Assembly: GCA_964540765.1 (NCBI GenBank)
Contig: CAZINW010000012.1
Location: 1 to 51,696 of the forward strand
Length of the DNA: 51,696 nt
Reading direction: 5' to 3'
Source: CAZJLN01 sp964540765
Lineage (GTDB): Bacteria; Chloroflexota; Anaerolineae; Anaerolineales; Anaerolineaceae
Each line of letters begins with the position of its first letter. The first letter of the stretch is position 1. Under the pieces are notes generated by a model, which was given only the letters and a program-made list of their open reading frames with translations, had not been told where the DNA came from and ran no database searches. Positions 42,653-51,647 of the stretch are shown piece after piece. The position numbers and the translations under genes were made by a program.

Positions 42653-45364
42653 ATGCTGAGTGTCCTGATTTGGTTCTTGATGATCAGTCTTTTGGGGTGG
42701 GTCAGCTTTCCAATTGCTTTCAAAGTGTTGAGGAAGCTGCCCAGCAGGGGCTTCATCCTCTCAAAGGCAGTGGGATTGCTGCTTTGGGGATTCTTTTTTT
42801 GGATCCTGGTTTCTTTAGGATTGCTGCAAAATGACCTCCCCGGTCAACTGGTGGCCTTTTTGATATTGATCAGCCTGAGCATCTGGGCTGGTTGGGGGGA
42901 CAAATTTGCCGGGATAAAAGGCTGGATCAAAGCGAATTGGCGCCTGATTTTGGCGACGGAGACGCTCTTTTTGCTGACTTTTGCCATCTGGGCATTTATC
43001 CGCTCAGCCAACCCTGCCATTTATGGGACGGAAAAACCCATGGAAATGGCTTTCATCACATCCATATTGCGCTCTCCGAGTTTTCCACCCAATGACCCCT
43101 GGCTCTCAGGATATGGCATCTCCTATTATTATTTTGGCTATGTCATGATCGCCATGCTGATCCGCTTGAGCGGCGTGAGCGCTGGTGTGGGTTATAACCT
43201 GAGCTCAGCGCTCTGGTTTGCGTTAACTGCGGTCAGCGCGTACAGCGTCTTGTTTGATATGGTCAAGATACGCTGGCTGAATAAGACCAGGGAGCATGAG
43301 AGTGCCACCCCCAAATGGCTTTATGCGGCTGCTTTACTGGCACCCTTCATGCTGCTGATCGTGAGCAACTGGCATGGTTTTGTCGATATTCTTCATTCCC
43401 GCGGCTTGTTCTGGACCACGGGCGTGGATGGCAGCCAGATATCCGGGTTCTGGAGTTGGCTGAATTTGAAGGAGCTGGATACTGCGCCCACTGGTACCCT
43501 GTCGTGGCTGCCGACCCGACCTGGCGGGGTGCAGTGGTGGGCGGCATCGCGCGTGCTGCAGGATTTTAAGCTGGATCAAAGCGCGATCGAGGTCATTGAC
43601 GAATTCCCCTTCTTTTCCTACCTGCTTTCAGACCTGCATCCGCATGTTCTAGGAATGCCGTTCGTGCTGCTGGTCATCAGCCAAGCTTTGAACCTTTTTT
43701 GGGGTGGGATGGCAGGCAGTGCCCGCTTGTTTAAATGGCGCCTGCCTTTCCATTGGCCAGGCTTATTCCTGGCGATCATCTCTTTGGGCGGTCTGGCTTT
43801 TTTGAACACATGGGATTTTCCTTTTTACCTGGCGCTGATGGCAGCTGCCTATATGGTGGAAAGGGCTCATAACTTAGGCTGGGGAATTCAGCGGTTACGC
43901 GAATTTGTGCTGATCATGGCAGGATTGGGTATACCGGCAATCCTGGCTTATCTGCCTTTTTTCCTCAGCTTTTCATCCCAGGCAGGTGGCATTTACCCAA
44001 GTCTGATCTTTTACACACGCGGGGTCTACTTCTGGGTGATGTTCGGACCACTTTTGGTACCAATCCTGATCTTTGCGGTCTATGAATGGGTGAAACACCG
44101 CAGGGGTCGTCAGTGGCGCATATCCCTGCTGATCACCTTTGGCTTGATTGGGCTGCTGTTCCTGCTCTGCTGGGGTCTTTCATATATTGCGAGCCGTATT
44201 CCTGAACTGTCATCCCTGTTTTTGTGGTTGCAGGGTGGTGAAGAAGTTGGCATCTTCGGGCTCATGTGGCAGGCGATTTTAGAACGCCTGCAGGATCCCG
44301 GCACCTGGCTGACCCTAGCGATCTTAATTTTCCTGTGCGTGGGTCTCCTGATCAAATCCAGGCAGAAAGATCAAGCTGCCATTGAAGGTGGAGAATATGT
44401 CTATCGATCGATTAATCCAAGCACGCTCTTTGTCTTGATCCTGGTATTATTGGGCGCTGTGCTTACCATAGTACCGGAATTTGTGTACCTGCGCGATCAA
44501 TTCAGCGTGCGTATGAATACGATCTTCAAGTTTTATTTCCAGGCCTGGATCCTCTGGAGCCTGGCTGCCAGTTATGCCATCATCGTTCTCTGGCGTAAAT
44601 CAAAGAAGTTTTCTTCAGTTGTACGAATCCTGCTTGGTGTTGCAACAATTTTAGGCGTGGTCGTGTTTGCTTTGAGTATCAAGGCTCAAGGTGGCTCAGG
44701 CAGTGAAGTAGTTCTGTTTGAACAATTGTTTCAAGAACCTCAATTTGGGTCGCGCCTGACAGATTGGTTGATGCTTGGCATTGCTGTGATCATATTAGCT
44801 ATTTTGATTTATTCCCTGACGGCAAAGAAATGGATGTGGTCCCTGAAGGTCCTGATATTATTGGGAGTGGGAATGGGACTGGTGTACCCGGCAACTGCCT
44901 TGTGGAGCAAAACAGGTGGGTTTAAACCATTTGATGGTTTTACTCTGGATGGCACCCAATATTACCGGCAGGTCTGGCCTGACCAAATGAAAGCAGTGGA
45001 TTGGCTTGAAAGCGCCCCCATGGGTGTCCTGGTGGAGGCGGTCAGCCCGACCGGGGGCAGCTATACCACCTATGCAAGCGTCTCCACTTTTTCAGGGATG
45101 CCGACTGTTCTCGGGTGGGTCGGTCATGAGCAACAATGGCGGGGTGGAGGGGAAGAGGTGGGCAGCCGCCAGGCAGATGTTGAAGTACTTTACAGTACTT
45201 CTTCATGGGAAGAAGCTGGTCGCATCATTGACATGTATAATATTCGCTATATCTATATCGGCGAGCTGGAGCGCAAGACCTATGCGATCAATGAAGAGAA
45301 ATTTGTGATGCACTTGCAGACCGTTTTTGATAGCCCCAATGCAGTCATATATGAGGTTCCTTAG
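42653..45364 (+). CDS. DUF2298/YYY-family membrane protein
   Basis: A 903-residue polytopic protein paralogous to the C-terminal half of the preceding gene. Shared segments are GTEKPMEMAF, PPNDPWLSGYGISYYYFGY (Tyr158-Tyr160), DEFPFFSYLLSDLHPH, RMNTIFKFYFQAW and the C-terminal GMPTVLGWVGHEQQWRG. It lacks the N-terminal GT39-like half and the large extracytoplasmic domain. About 14 to 16 hydrophobic helices are apparent. GAGG seven bases before the ATG gives a ribosome site; the previous stop is one base away. Function unknown. Confidence 0.87.
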   Translation: MLSVLIWFLMISLLGWVSFPIAFKVLRKLPSRGFILSKAVGLLLWGFFFWILVSLGLLQNDLPGQLVAFLILISLSIWAGWGDKFAGIKGWIKANWRLILATETLFLLTFAIWAFIRSANPAIYGTEKPMEMAFITSILRSPSFPPNDPWLSGYGISYYYFGYVMIAMLIRLSGVSAGVGYNLSSALWFALTAVSAYSVLFDMVKIRWLNKTREHESATPKWLYAAALLAPFMLLIVSNWHGFVDILHSRGLFWTTGVDGSQISGFWSWLNLKELDTAPTGTLSWLPTRPGGVQWWAASRVLQDFKLDQSAIEVIDEFPFFSYLLSDLHPHVLGMPFVLLVISQALNLFWGGMAGSARLFKWRLPFHWPGLFLAIISLGGLAFLNTWDFPFYLALMAAAYMVERAHNLGWGIQRLREFVLIMAGLGIPAILAYLPFFLSFSSQAGGIYPSLIFYTRGVYFWVMFGPLLVPILIFAVYEWVKHRRGRQWRISLLITFGLIGLLFLLCWGLSYIASRIPELSSLFLWLQGGEEVGIFGLMWQAILERLQDPGTWLTLAILIFLCVGLLIKSRQKDQAAIEGGEYVYRSINPSTLFVLILVLLGAVLTIVPEFVYLRDQFSVRMNTIFKFYFQAWILWSLAASYAIIVLWRKSKKFSSVVRILLGVATILGVVVFALSIKAQGGSGSEVVLFEQLFQEPQFGSRLTDWLMLGIAVIILAILIYSLTAKKWMWSLKVLILLGVGMGLVYPATALWSKTGGFKPFDGFTLDGTQYYRQVWPDQMKAVDWLESAPMGVLVEAVSPTGGSYTTYASVSTFSGMPTVLGWVGHEQQWRGGGEEVGSRQADVEVLYSTSSWEEAGRIIDMYNIRYIYIGELERKTYAINEEKFVMHLQTVFDSPNAVIYEVP

Positions 45365-45425
45365 GGGAGCGGTATGCGAAGCATGCCTGCGGCATTGATC
45401 CACCATCTGGTCAAAAGGTGTGAAG

Positions 45426-47108
45426 ATGAAATGTAAAAAAGCAGAAACTGAACGATTGATTTATGCTGGAATTTTTCTTTTCGCATTATCCATCCGCCTT
45501 ATGGGCTTGGGGAACAGTCCCTTATCAGATCATGAGGCTGTATCTGCTGTTGAAGCTCTTTCCATTGCCCGCGCTGATCCAATTGGGATGGGCGCGCAAG
45601 CGGGATATGTCGGCTTGAGCGCCTTAACATTTTTCCTGCTGGAAGCCAGTGTGTTCTTAGCTCGTTTATGGCCGGCATTGATCGGCAGCCTGATTGTGTT
45701 TTTGCCATATTTATGGCGGGAGAAAATAGGGTACCAGGCATCCGTCATCCTGGCTGCAGGTCTGGCTCTGGACCCCTTGCTGCTGGCGGGCTCCCGCCAG
45801 GCAGGCAGTCCGATCATCGCTCTGATTGGGTTGTTGTTGGGTATTAGCCTGTTATACCGGGGGAAAGCATGGATGGCAGGGATCTTTTTTGCTGTGGGGA
45901 TGCTGGGAGGTGAGAGTTTCTGGTTGGGTATGGTGATCCTGACTCTCACATGGGGGGTGGGTCGGTTTTTGAAACTTGCTTCCTTTCCCGTAACAATGCC
46001 TGAAAAGTTAAACACCAAAGAGCTTATTGTGAGTTTTCTGGCAGCCTTGTTGATCATCGCCAGCAGCTTCGGGCTTTATCCAGCCGGGTTAAGCGGGATC
46101 ATGACTGGATTTATAGCTTTCACTGAAAGGTTTTACCTGCCTTCAGGAATACTATTTTGGCAGCCGCTCTTGGCTTTGCTGGCATATCAACTTCTACCTT
46201 TTATCCTCGGGGTTTGGGCAGGTGTAAAAGCCTGGAGGGGGCCTGACGGGGAGAATCGCGATTTATCGTTGTGGGTGGTCGTGGGTCTTTTGCTTATCAT
46301 GATCATTCCAGGCAGGCAGATTTTGGATCTTTTGTGGGTTGTTGTTCCTTTCTGGGCACTGGCTGTAAAGGTATTTCCGGCATTCATCAGCGTCCCTGAA
46401 AAAAAGAAGACATCGCTCTGGGCACTGGGGCTTTTTACCTGCATTATGCTGGGATACATCAGCATGAATTTGAAATCGCTGGCGGGTCCCAACCTGCTGA
46501 CGGCGAATGCATCCGGCTATCTGATCGCAATCGGGGCAGGAATCCTTCTTTTAATTTTGACTGTGGTTTTGATCGGTTTGGGTTGGCAGTTCAAGTTTGC
46601 ATGGCGTGGTTTGGTGCTTGGATCCAGCGCTTTTGGTCTGCTGTTGATGCTGTCCAGCAGCTTCAGAATTATCCGGGTACCTGATCAAGCCTCGTCTGAG
46701 CTCTGGCGCCTGGGTAAGGAAATCCCTCTGAGTGACCTCAGTGTTGATATCATGTCTGATCTGATGGACCGCTATGCAGGTGAGCAGTCGGGTGCAGCAG
46801 TGGCTGTCATCAATCTACCTGACCCGGATATTGCTTGGGTCTTGCGCGGCTTTGACACAGTTAAATTCTATACGCACTTACCAGAAGAGCAACAACCGGA
46901 ATTTGTTCTGACAAAAATGGAAGAAATTCCACAACTGACCACAAACTATCGCGGGCAGGCTTTGACCTGGTATCGCTGGCCTGATTGGAAGGGGATGTCA
47001 TTCCTCGACCATCTGCGCTGGTTGGTCAACCGCCATGTTTCCTACGCTGAAACAGAAGTAATTCTATGGGTGCGATCAGACCTGTTCCTGGATAGAATGA
47101 CCGATTAA
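45426..47108 (+). CDS. GT39-like GT-C membrane protein
   Basis: About 560 residues with roughly 11 membrane helices. After the first helix SDHEAVSAVEAL places an Asp-His-Glu (Asp35, Glu37) in the usual catalytic loop of GT-C enzymes. The C-terminal 150 residues are more polar and probably extracytoplasmic. ATG 45426 fits AAGG better than the GTG six bases earlier. It is the fourth GT-C-type protein in succession. Its stop overlaps an in-frame ATG of cmk by one base. Confidence 0.72.
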   Translation: MKCKKAETERLIYAGIFLFALSIRLMGLGNSPLSDHEAVSAVEALSIARADPIGMGAQAGYVGLSALTFFLLEASVFLARLWPALIGSLIVFLPYLWREKIGYQASVILAAGLALDPLLLAGSRQAGSPIIALIGLLLGISLLYRGKAWMAGIFFAVGMLGGESFWLGMVILTLTWGVGRFLKLASFPVTMPEKLNTKELIVSFLAALLIIASSFGLYPAGLSGIMTGFIAFTERFYLPSGILFWQPLLALLAYQLLPFILGVWAGVKAWRGPDGENRDLSLWVVVGLLLIMIIPGRQILDLLWVVVPFWALAVKVFPAFISVPEKKKTSLWALGLFTCIMLGYISMNLKSLAGPNLLTANASGYLIAIGAGILLLILTVVLIGLGWQFKFAWRGLVLGSSAFGLLLMLSSSFRIIRVPDQASSELWRLGKEIPLSDLSVDIMSDLMDRYAGEQSGAAVAVINLPDPDIAWVLRGFDTVKFYTHLPEEQQPEFVLTKMEEIPQLTTNYRGQALTWYRWPDWKGMSFLDHLRWLVNRHVSYAETEVILWVRSDLFLDRMTD

Positions 47109-47137
47109 TGGTTAACACAGACGAAGGAAGAACTTGC

Positions 47138-47818
47138 ATGCATTATCCAAACATCATTGCCATTGACGGACCAGCAGCATCCGGAAAATCAACAGTTGGA
47201 GCCAGACTGGCTGCAGACCTGGGTTACATTTGCCTGGATACAGGCGTGATGTATCGTGCGATCACCTTGATCGTTCTCCAGAGAGGCATTGACATCACCA
47301 ATGAGGCTGCCATCACCCAGTTGGCTGAGACTGTGCAGATCGATGTGAAACCTGCCAGTGTTGAGGACGGGCGTGCCCATGATGTGTTTGTAAATGGTCA
47401 GGATGTCACCTGGAACGTCCGGCTGCAGGAGGTCAATCAATTTGTTTCGCATGTGTCTGCTTATGCTGGTGTGAGAGCAGCCATGACTGTGCAGCAGCGC
47501 CGCATCGCTGAGCAGGGACGCATTGTCATGCTTGGGCGTGATATCGGCTCTGTGGTGCTGCCCGATGCGGATCTGAAGATCTACCTGGATGCATCGGTGG
47601 AGGAGCGGGCGCGCCGGCGCTTTGAAGAAGAAAAAAGTCGGGGGAAGCATCCCTGTTACGAGTCGGTTCTGGCATCCCTGAAACAGCGTGACCTGATCGA
47701 TTCAACTCGTGCAATTGCCCCTCTGAAAATTGCCGAGGATGCCATATTGATCGATACGGAAGCTATGGATGTTGATGGAGTTGTCAGCAAAATAAAGGAG
47801 ATCATCAATCATGTGTGA
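47138..47818 (+). CDS. cmk: Cytidylate kinase
   Basis: A 226-residue bacterial CMP/dCMP kinase with the P-loop GPAASGKST, the DTGVMYRA substrate segment, GRDIGSVVLPDADLKIYLDAS and the RRRFEE lid region. ATG 47138 has AAGGAAG upstream and gives the usual IAIDGPAASGKST opening. An upstream in-frame ATG at 47108 overlaps the preceding stop (TAATG) and adds ten residues, so it is the alternative. The end overlaps the C69 peptidase gene by eight bases. Confidence 0.96.
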   Translation: MHYPNIIAIDGPAASGKSTVGARLAADLGYICLDTGVMYRAITLIVLQRGIDITNEAAITQLAETVQIDVKPASVEDGRAHDVFVNGQDVTWNVRLQEVNQFVSHVSAYAGVRAAMTVQQRRIAEQGRIVMLGRDIGSVVLPDADLKIYLDASVEERARRRFEEEKSRGKHPCYESVLASLKQRDLIDSTRAIAPLKIAEDAILIDTEAMDVDGVVSKIKEIINHV

Positions 47819-49139
47819 TACCTTTGTTGCCTTGGCAAACAGCACTGCTGATGGATCGGTTATTTTTGGCAAAAACAGCGATAGAGATGGCAATGAAGCC
47901 CATGAGATTATCCTGATACCCCGGTGCTATCACGCTGATGGTGAGAACGTGCACTGCACTTATATTGAGATCCCGCAGGTGGCGCAGACCAGTGCCATAT
48001 TGCTGTCAAAGCCTTTCTGGATTTGGGGCGCTGAGATGGGTGCCAATGAACATGGGGTTGTCATCGGCAATGAAGCCATTTTTTCAAAAGTTCCAGCAGG
48101 TAAAGCACCCGGGCTGATCGGCATGGATTATTTGCGCCTGGCTTTGGAACGGGCTGCCAGTGCCAGGGAAGCCCTGGAGGTCATCGTCAGTTTGCTTGCA
48201 GTATATGGTCAGAGTGGCAATTGTGGCTTTACCCATCCCCTCTATTATCACAATAGCTTCCTCATTGCTGACACCCAGGAAGCGTGGGTGCTGGAGACGG
48301 TGGATCGCCACTGGGCGGCGCAGAAGGTGAAGGATGTGCGCAGTATTTCCAACGGGTTGACCATTGAACATGATTTTGACCTGGCTTCGGAAGACCTCGT
48401 CTCTTTTGCAGTTCAAAAAGGGTGGTGCAGAGATGAGGATGGTTTCAGCTTCAAGGACTGTTACTCTGATGTGCTTATGACTTTTGGCTCTGATGCCAAA
48501 AAGCGGCAGTGCCGGACATCTGAGCTGCTGCACGAAAACAAAGGGAAGATGGACGTGCCGATTGTGATGCAGATCCTGCGGGATCATGGACACAAAGCGG
48601 GTGAGGATTGGTCTCCTGATAAGGGATTTTTAGGCGCACAGATTTGCATGCATTTGGGGGCGGGTCCGGTCAGGATCAGTCAAACTACTGGATCGATGGT
48701 GAGTTGCATCAAAAATGGGAAGGCAACGCACTGGCTGACAGGTACCTCAGCACCCTGCACCAGCATTTTTAAGCCGGTCTGGCTGGATGCAGGGCTGCCG
48801 GATATGGGGATTGAACCTACCGGTACTTACGAACCCAGATCACTGTGGTGGCATCATGAAGATCTGCATCGTGCAGTCCTGAAGGATTATGCTCACCGCA
48901 TCGGGTTATACCGGGCTGAAAGGGACAGGCTGGAGGAGGATTTTTTGGCAAATGCAGAAAACCTGTCAGATGCAGTAGGTGAGGCGCGTCTCAAATTCAG
49001 CCAGGGATGCTTCGATCGCGCAAGTACTGAAACCGCCAAGTGGTTGGAGACGGTAAGGGGGGCTGATGTTGTTGGGGGGGAGGCTCTTTTCCATAAGATG
49101 ACATGGAAAAGTCTTGATCGTCAAGCAGTCAGGAAATAG
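47811..49139 (+). CDS. C69-family dipeptidase (secernin-like)
   Basis: A 442-residue N-terminal-nucleophile hydrolase. The sequence begins Met-Cys-Asp-Thr-Phe-Val-Ala, so Cys2 would become the nucleophile after Met removal, as in secernins and family C69 dipeptidases. GVVIGNEAIF, GQSGNCGF and the later GMDYLRLALERA match the family. No signal peptide is present, implying cytosolic action on dipeptides or amide substrates. AGGAG lies about eleven bases before the start. It overlaps cmk by eight bases, an unusual pairing. Confidence 0.9.
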   Translation: MCDTFVALANSTADGSVIFGKNSDRDGNEAHEIILIPRCYHADGENVHCTYIEIPQVAQTSAILLSKPFWIWGAEMGANEHGVVIGNEAIFSKVPAGKAPGLIGMDYLRLALERAASAREALEVIVSLLAVYGQSGNCGFTHPLYYHNSFLIADTQEAWVLETVDRHWAAQKVKDVRSISNGLTIEHDFDLASEDLVSFAVQKGWCRDEDGFSFKDCYSDVLMTFGSDAKKRQCRTSELLHENKGKMDVPIVMQILRDHGHKAGEDWSPDKGFLGAQICMHLGAGPVRISQTTGSMVSCIKNGKATHWLTGTSAPCTSIFKPVWLDAGLPDMGIEPTGTYEPRSLWWHHEDLHRAVLKDYAHRIGLYRAERDRLEEDFLANAENLSDAVGEARLKFSQGCFDRASTETAKWLETVRGADVVGGEALFHKMTWKSLDRQAVRK

Positions 49140-49202
49140 ACGATATTTCTCAGGGTGCACGAAACTCTGAGACTGTCGCTGAGAATTAAACCTCCAGATA
49201 AA

Positions 49203-49224
49203 AACCCTGCCAGGGCGCAGGGTT
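49203..49224. terminator. Strong hairpin after the C69 peptidase gene
   Basis: AACCCTGC at 49203-49210 pairs perfectly with GCAGGGTT at 49217-49224 around a six-base loop. On the plus strand no T tract follows. On the minus strand the stem is followed by TTTTATC. It may stop antisense transcription or serve as a plus-strand 3' end stabiliser. The surrounding 150-base gap contains nothing else besides a promoter. Confidence 0.5.
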
Positions 49225-49251
49225 CAAAAGCAGGTAATCTGATGCTATAAT
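49223..49251 (+). promoter_or_regulatory. Promoter of the sensor kinase gene
   Basis: TTCAAA at 49223-49228, 17 bases, then TATAAT at 49246-49251 with the TGn extension (TGCTATAAT). It predicts a leader of about 32 bases to the ATG at 49290, which has no obvious ribosome-binding sequence. Confidence 0.6.
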
Positions 49252-49289
49252 TTAGTCATCGAATATTGTTGATCGTCTGACATTGAAAT

Positions 49290-51647
49290 ATGCCCTCGAA
49301 CTTATCCTTGTTTATTGAACTTCCCAAAAGCGCCATCACCTGGATTGCATGGCTGGTGATTTTGATATCCCTGTTTTCAATTGGATTTTTGATCAGAAAT
49401 TCAGAAATCAAGGTCACCCGCACCCGCTTGATGTGGTTGGCAGGGTTGAGCATCTTGATTTTGTTTACCAGCACAGTGCTGGCTGTAAAGATTGACTTTG
49501 AAGTCATACCTGGTCAGACTTTGACGGTGATGCTCCTGCCCCTGGTGACATTCCCCTGGCTGCTGGCAGTCGGGGTCACTGGCGTGATCTCATCCCTGGT
49601 CCTGGCTCTGGCAGCAGGTTTGCTCACGGCAAGTGTTCATACACATACCTTGTTCACACCGTTATTCTTCGTCTGCCTGGCACTCTGTTTCAATCTCCTG
49701 GTCGGAACAAGGAAATATGCTCCCAATTCAGACCCCGCACATTCAGCATTTGTCTCATCTTTATGGACCGCACTCATTGGATTGGGTCTCCTTTTTGGCT
49801 TCACGTTGCTGTCAAATACTGGCAGCTTTGTTGAACGTCTCATTGCTGGGTGGACATCATTCTTACTGGAGTCGTTAAGATTCATCCCTGGATTGATCTT
49901 GGGTGGTCTGCTATGCCAGCTTTTATCCAGGTTTTTACCGGCACAGTGGGCACCTGCCTCATTTCAGAAGTCAAGGGTATCAAGGCAGCCCATCCATCAG
50001 GCAACAGGGCTTGTGAAGGCACTCACGCAAGGGAATTATTATCAGCCAATAAAAGGTTATCGTAAAGTCGGGAAATCGGGTGCTTTGCTGCAGGCATTGG
50101 AAGATCTGCGTGCATCTTTGGAGATACAAAATCAAGCAAATACAAAATTGCTGGGTCTGGAACAGGTGAATCTTTCTGATAAATCCTTTGAAGAATTGCT
50201 GGCATTGATATTGAGGGCTGCCCTGCGAAATGAGGGCTCTGCAGCACGCTTGATTCTATTTGGAAAACAGCTTTCTCAATCACAATATGAAATGCGGATG
50301 CGCCTGGGACATGGGAAAAAGTGCACTGTGTATGCTTTTCTGGATGAGATGGTGATCGGACAACTCAAGGAGACCTCGCGTTTAGTCTTATCGGATCTGA
50401 AGATTGACAGCATGTTCAATATCAAGCAAGGCATTCCAGGTCCGAAGGCGATCATTGCTTATTCTCTTGAGCAGGGTAAAAACAAGCTTGGAGCGTTATG
50501 GGTAGGTTTTGATCAAAACCATTGGTTCACAGAGGAAGACCTGGTCTATTACGAGACACTGGTCCAGCGTGCATCTGCTGCCATTCATCAAGCAGATTCT
50601 TCTATGAAAGCACTCTCTGAAAGAAAACAATTGATGGATTTGCTGGATTCGTTACCTGACCCTTTGCTTTACCTGGCGGGAGATGGACGGCTCCTTTTTG
50701 CCAACCAGGCAGCCAAAAATATCAAAGCATGGGCATTGCCTCTTACAAAGGGTAAGGCCTTAAAAGACATTTTGTCTGATAGAGAGCTTGTGGCATGGAT
50801 CGAAAATTTGAGCGATCTTCCCAAATCTAAAACCATCTCGCTTTCTGAAGGCCATGAGTATGTTGTATCACTGGATTCTGTCAGGAATGAAAATAAACAG
50901 GAGGGGTTTCTCTGCCTGTTTAAGGATACCTCCCAGGTCAGAAAAATCAATGCCCAGAAGACTGAATTTGTGACCAATGTAAGCCATGACCTGCGCACGC
51001 CGCTGACCCTGATGAAGGGCTACATCACCATGCTGCAGAACATTGGCAATTTAAGTGATCAGCAGCAGATGTATGTACAACGCATCTTTACAGGGATAGA
51101 AGGCATGAACCGATTGGTTAACAATGTTCTCAACTTGGAACGTATGGATTCGGGGGATGCCCTACAGTTAAAAGATGGCGCTCTCAAGGACCTCATCCAG
51201 AGCGCGGTCCAGTCACTTGAGATGCCAGCCCAACAGAAGAAAGTGGATCTTGACGTGGATTATGGTGGGATGGAAAATCTGCAGATCAGGGCAGATCGCA
51301 TTTTACTGCAGCAGGCACTCTTCAATTTGTTGGATAATGCCGTGAAATTTTCTAGTATGGGCGGGAAAGTATTTATTTCCGTCAGTAAGCCAGCAGCGGG
51401 TATACGCATCGCTGTAAAAGATGAGGGTGTTGGCATCGCCCCATTGGACCAGCCCAGGGTGTTCGATCGCTATTATCATGCTGAGGCAGGCAGCGAGCGT
51501 TCTCAGACCGGATATGGCCTGGGACTGGCAATCGTGCGCTCCATTGTTGAGAAACATGGCGGAAAAGTGGGCCTGACCAGTCAGTTGGGCAGGGGCAGTA
51601 CTTTTTATGTAGACCTTCCTGAAGCGGCGGTGATCAAGTGGGGTTAA
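49290..51647 (+). CDS. Membrane sensor histidine kinase with GAF- and PAS-like domains
   Basis: The 785 residues run: a multi-helix membrane sensor (about 10-215); a GAF-like region (about 285-445); a PAS-like region (about 450-560); HisKA with the phospho-acceptor in VSHDLRTPL (His566); and an HATPase domain with NLLDNAVKF, DEGVGI and GYGLGLA. It autophosphorylates on His566 in response to an unknown signal and should pass phosphate to a response regulator. No regulator lies in this window; one could begin after 51696. The final 49 bases hold no visible gene. Confidence 0.93.
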   Translation: MPSNLSLFIELPKSAITWIAWLVILISLFSIGFLIRNSEIKVTRTRLMWLAGLSILILFTSTVLAVKIDFEVIPGQTLTVMLLPLVTFPWLLAVGVTGVISSLVLALAAGLLTASVHTHTLFTPLFFVCLALCFNLLVGTRKYAPNSDPAHSAFVSSLWTALIGLGLLFGFTLLSNTGSFVERLIAGWTSFLLESLRFIPGLILGGLLCQLLSRFLPAQWAPASFQKSRVSRQPIHQATGLVKALTQGNYYQPIKGYRKVGKSGALLQALEDLRASLEIQNQANTKLLGLEQVNLSDKSFEELLALILRAALRNEGSAARLILFGKQLSQSQYEMRMRLGHGKKCTVYAFLDEMVIGQLKETSRLVLSDLKIDSMFNIKQGIPGPKAIIAYSLEQGKNKLGALWVGFDQNHWFTEEDLVYYETLVQRASAAIHQADSSMKALSERKQLMDLLDSLPDPLLYLAGDGRLLFANQAAKNIKAWALPLTKGKALKDILSDRELVAWIENLSDLPKSKTISLSEGHEYVVSLDSVRNENKQEGFLCLFKDTSQVRKINAQKTEFVTNVSHDLRTPLTLMKGYITMLQNIGNLSDQQQMYVQRIFTGIEGMNRLVNNVLNLERMDSGDALQLKDGALKDLIQSAVQSLEMPAQQKKVDLDVDYGGMENLQIRADRILLQQALFNLLDNAVKFSSMGGKVFISVSKPAAGIRIAVKDEGVGIAPLDQPRVFDRYYHAEAGSERSQTGYGLGLAIVRSIVEKHGGKVGLTSQLGRGSTFYVDLPEAAVIKWG

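Noticed and set aside
45365..45425. Possible small RNA or hairpin between the YYY gene and the next GT-C gene
   Set aside because: Only short inverted segments (ATGC/GCAT) are present, with no T tract or promoter; the gap is just 61 bases.
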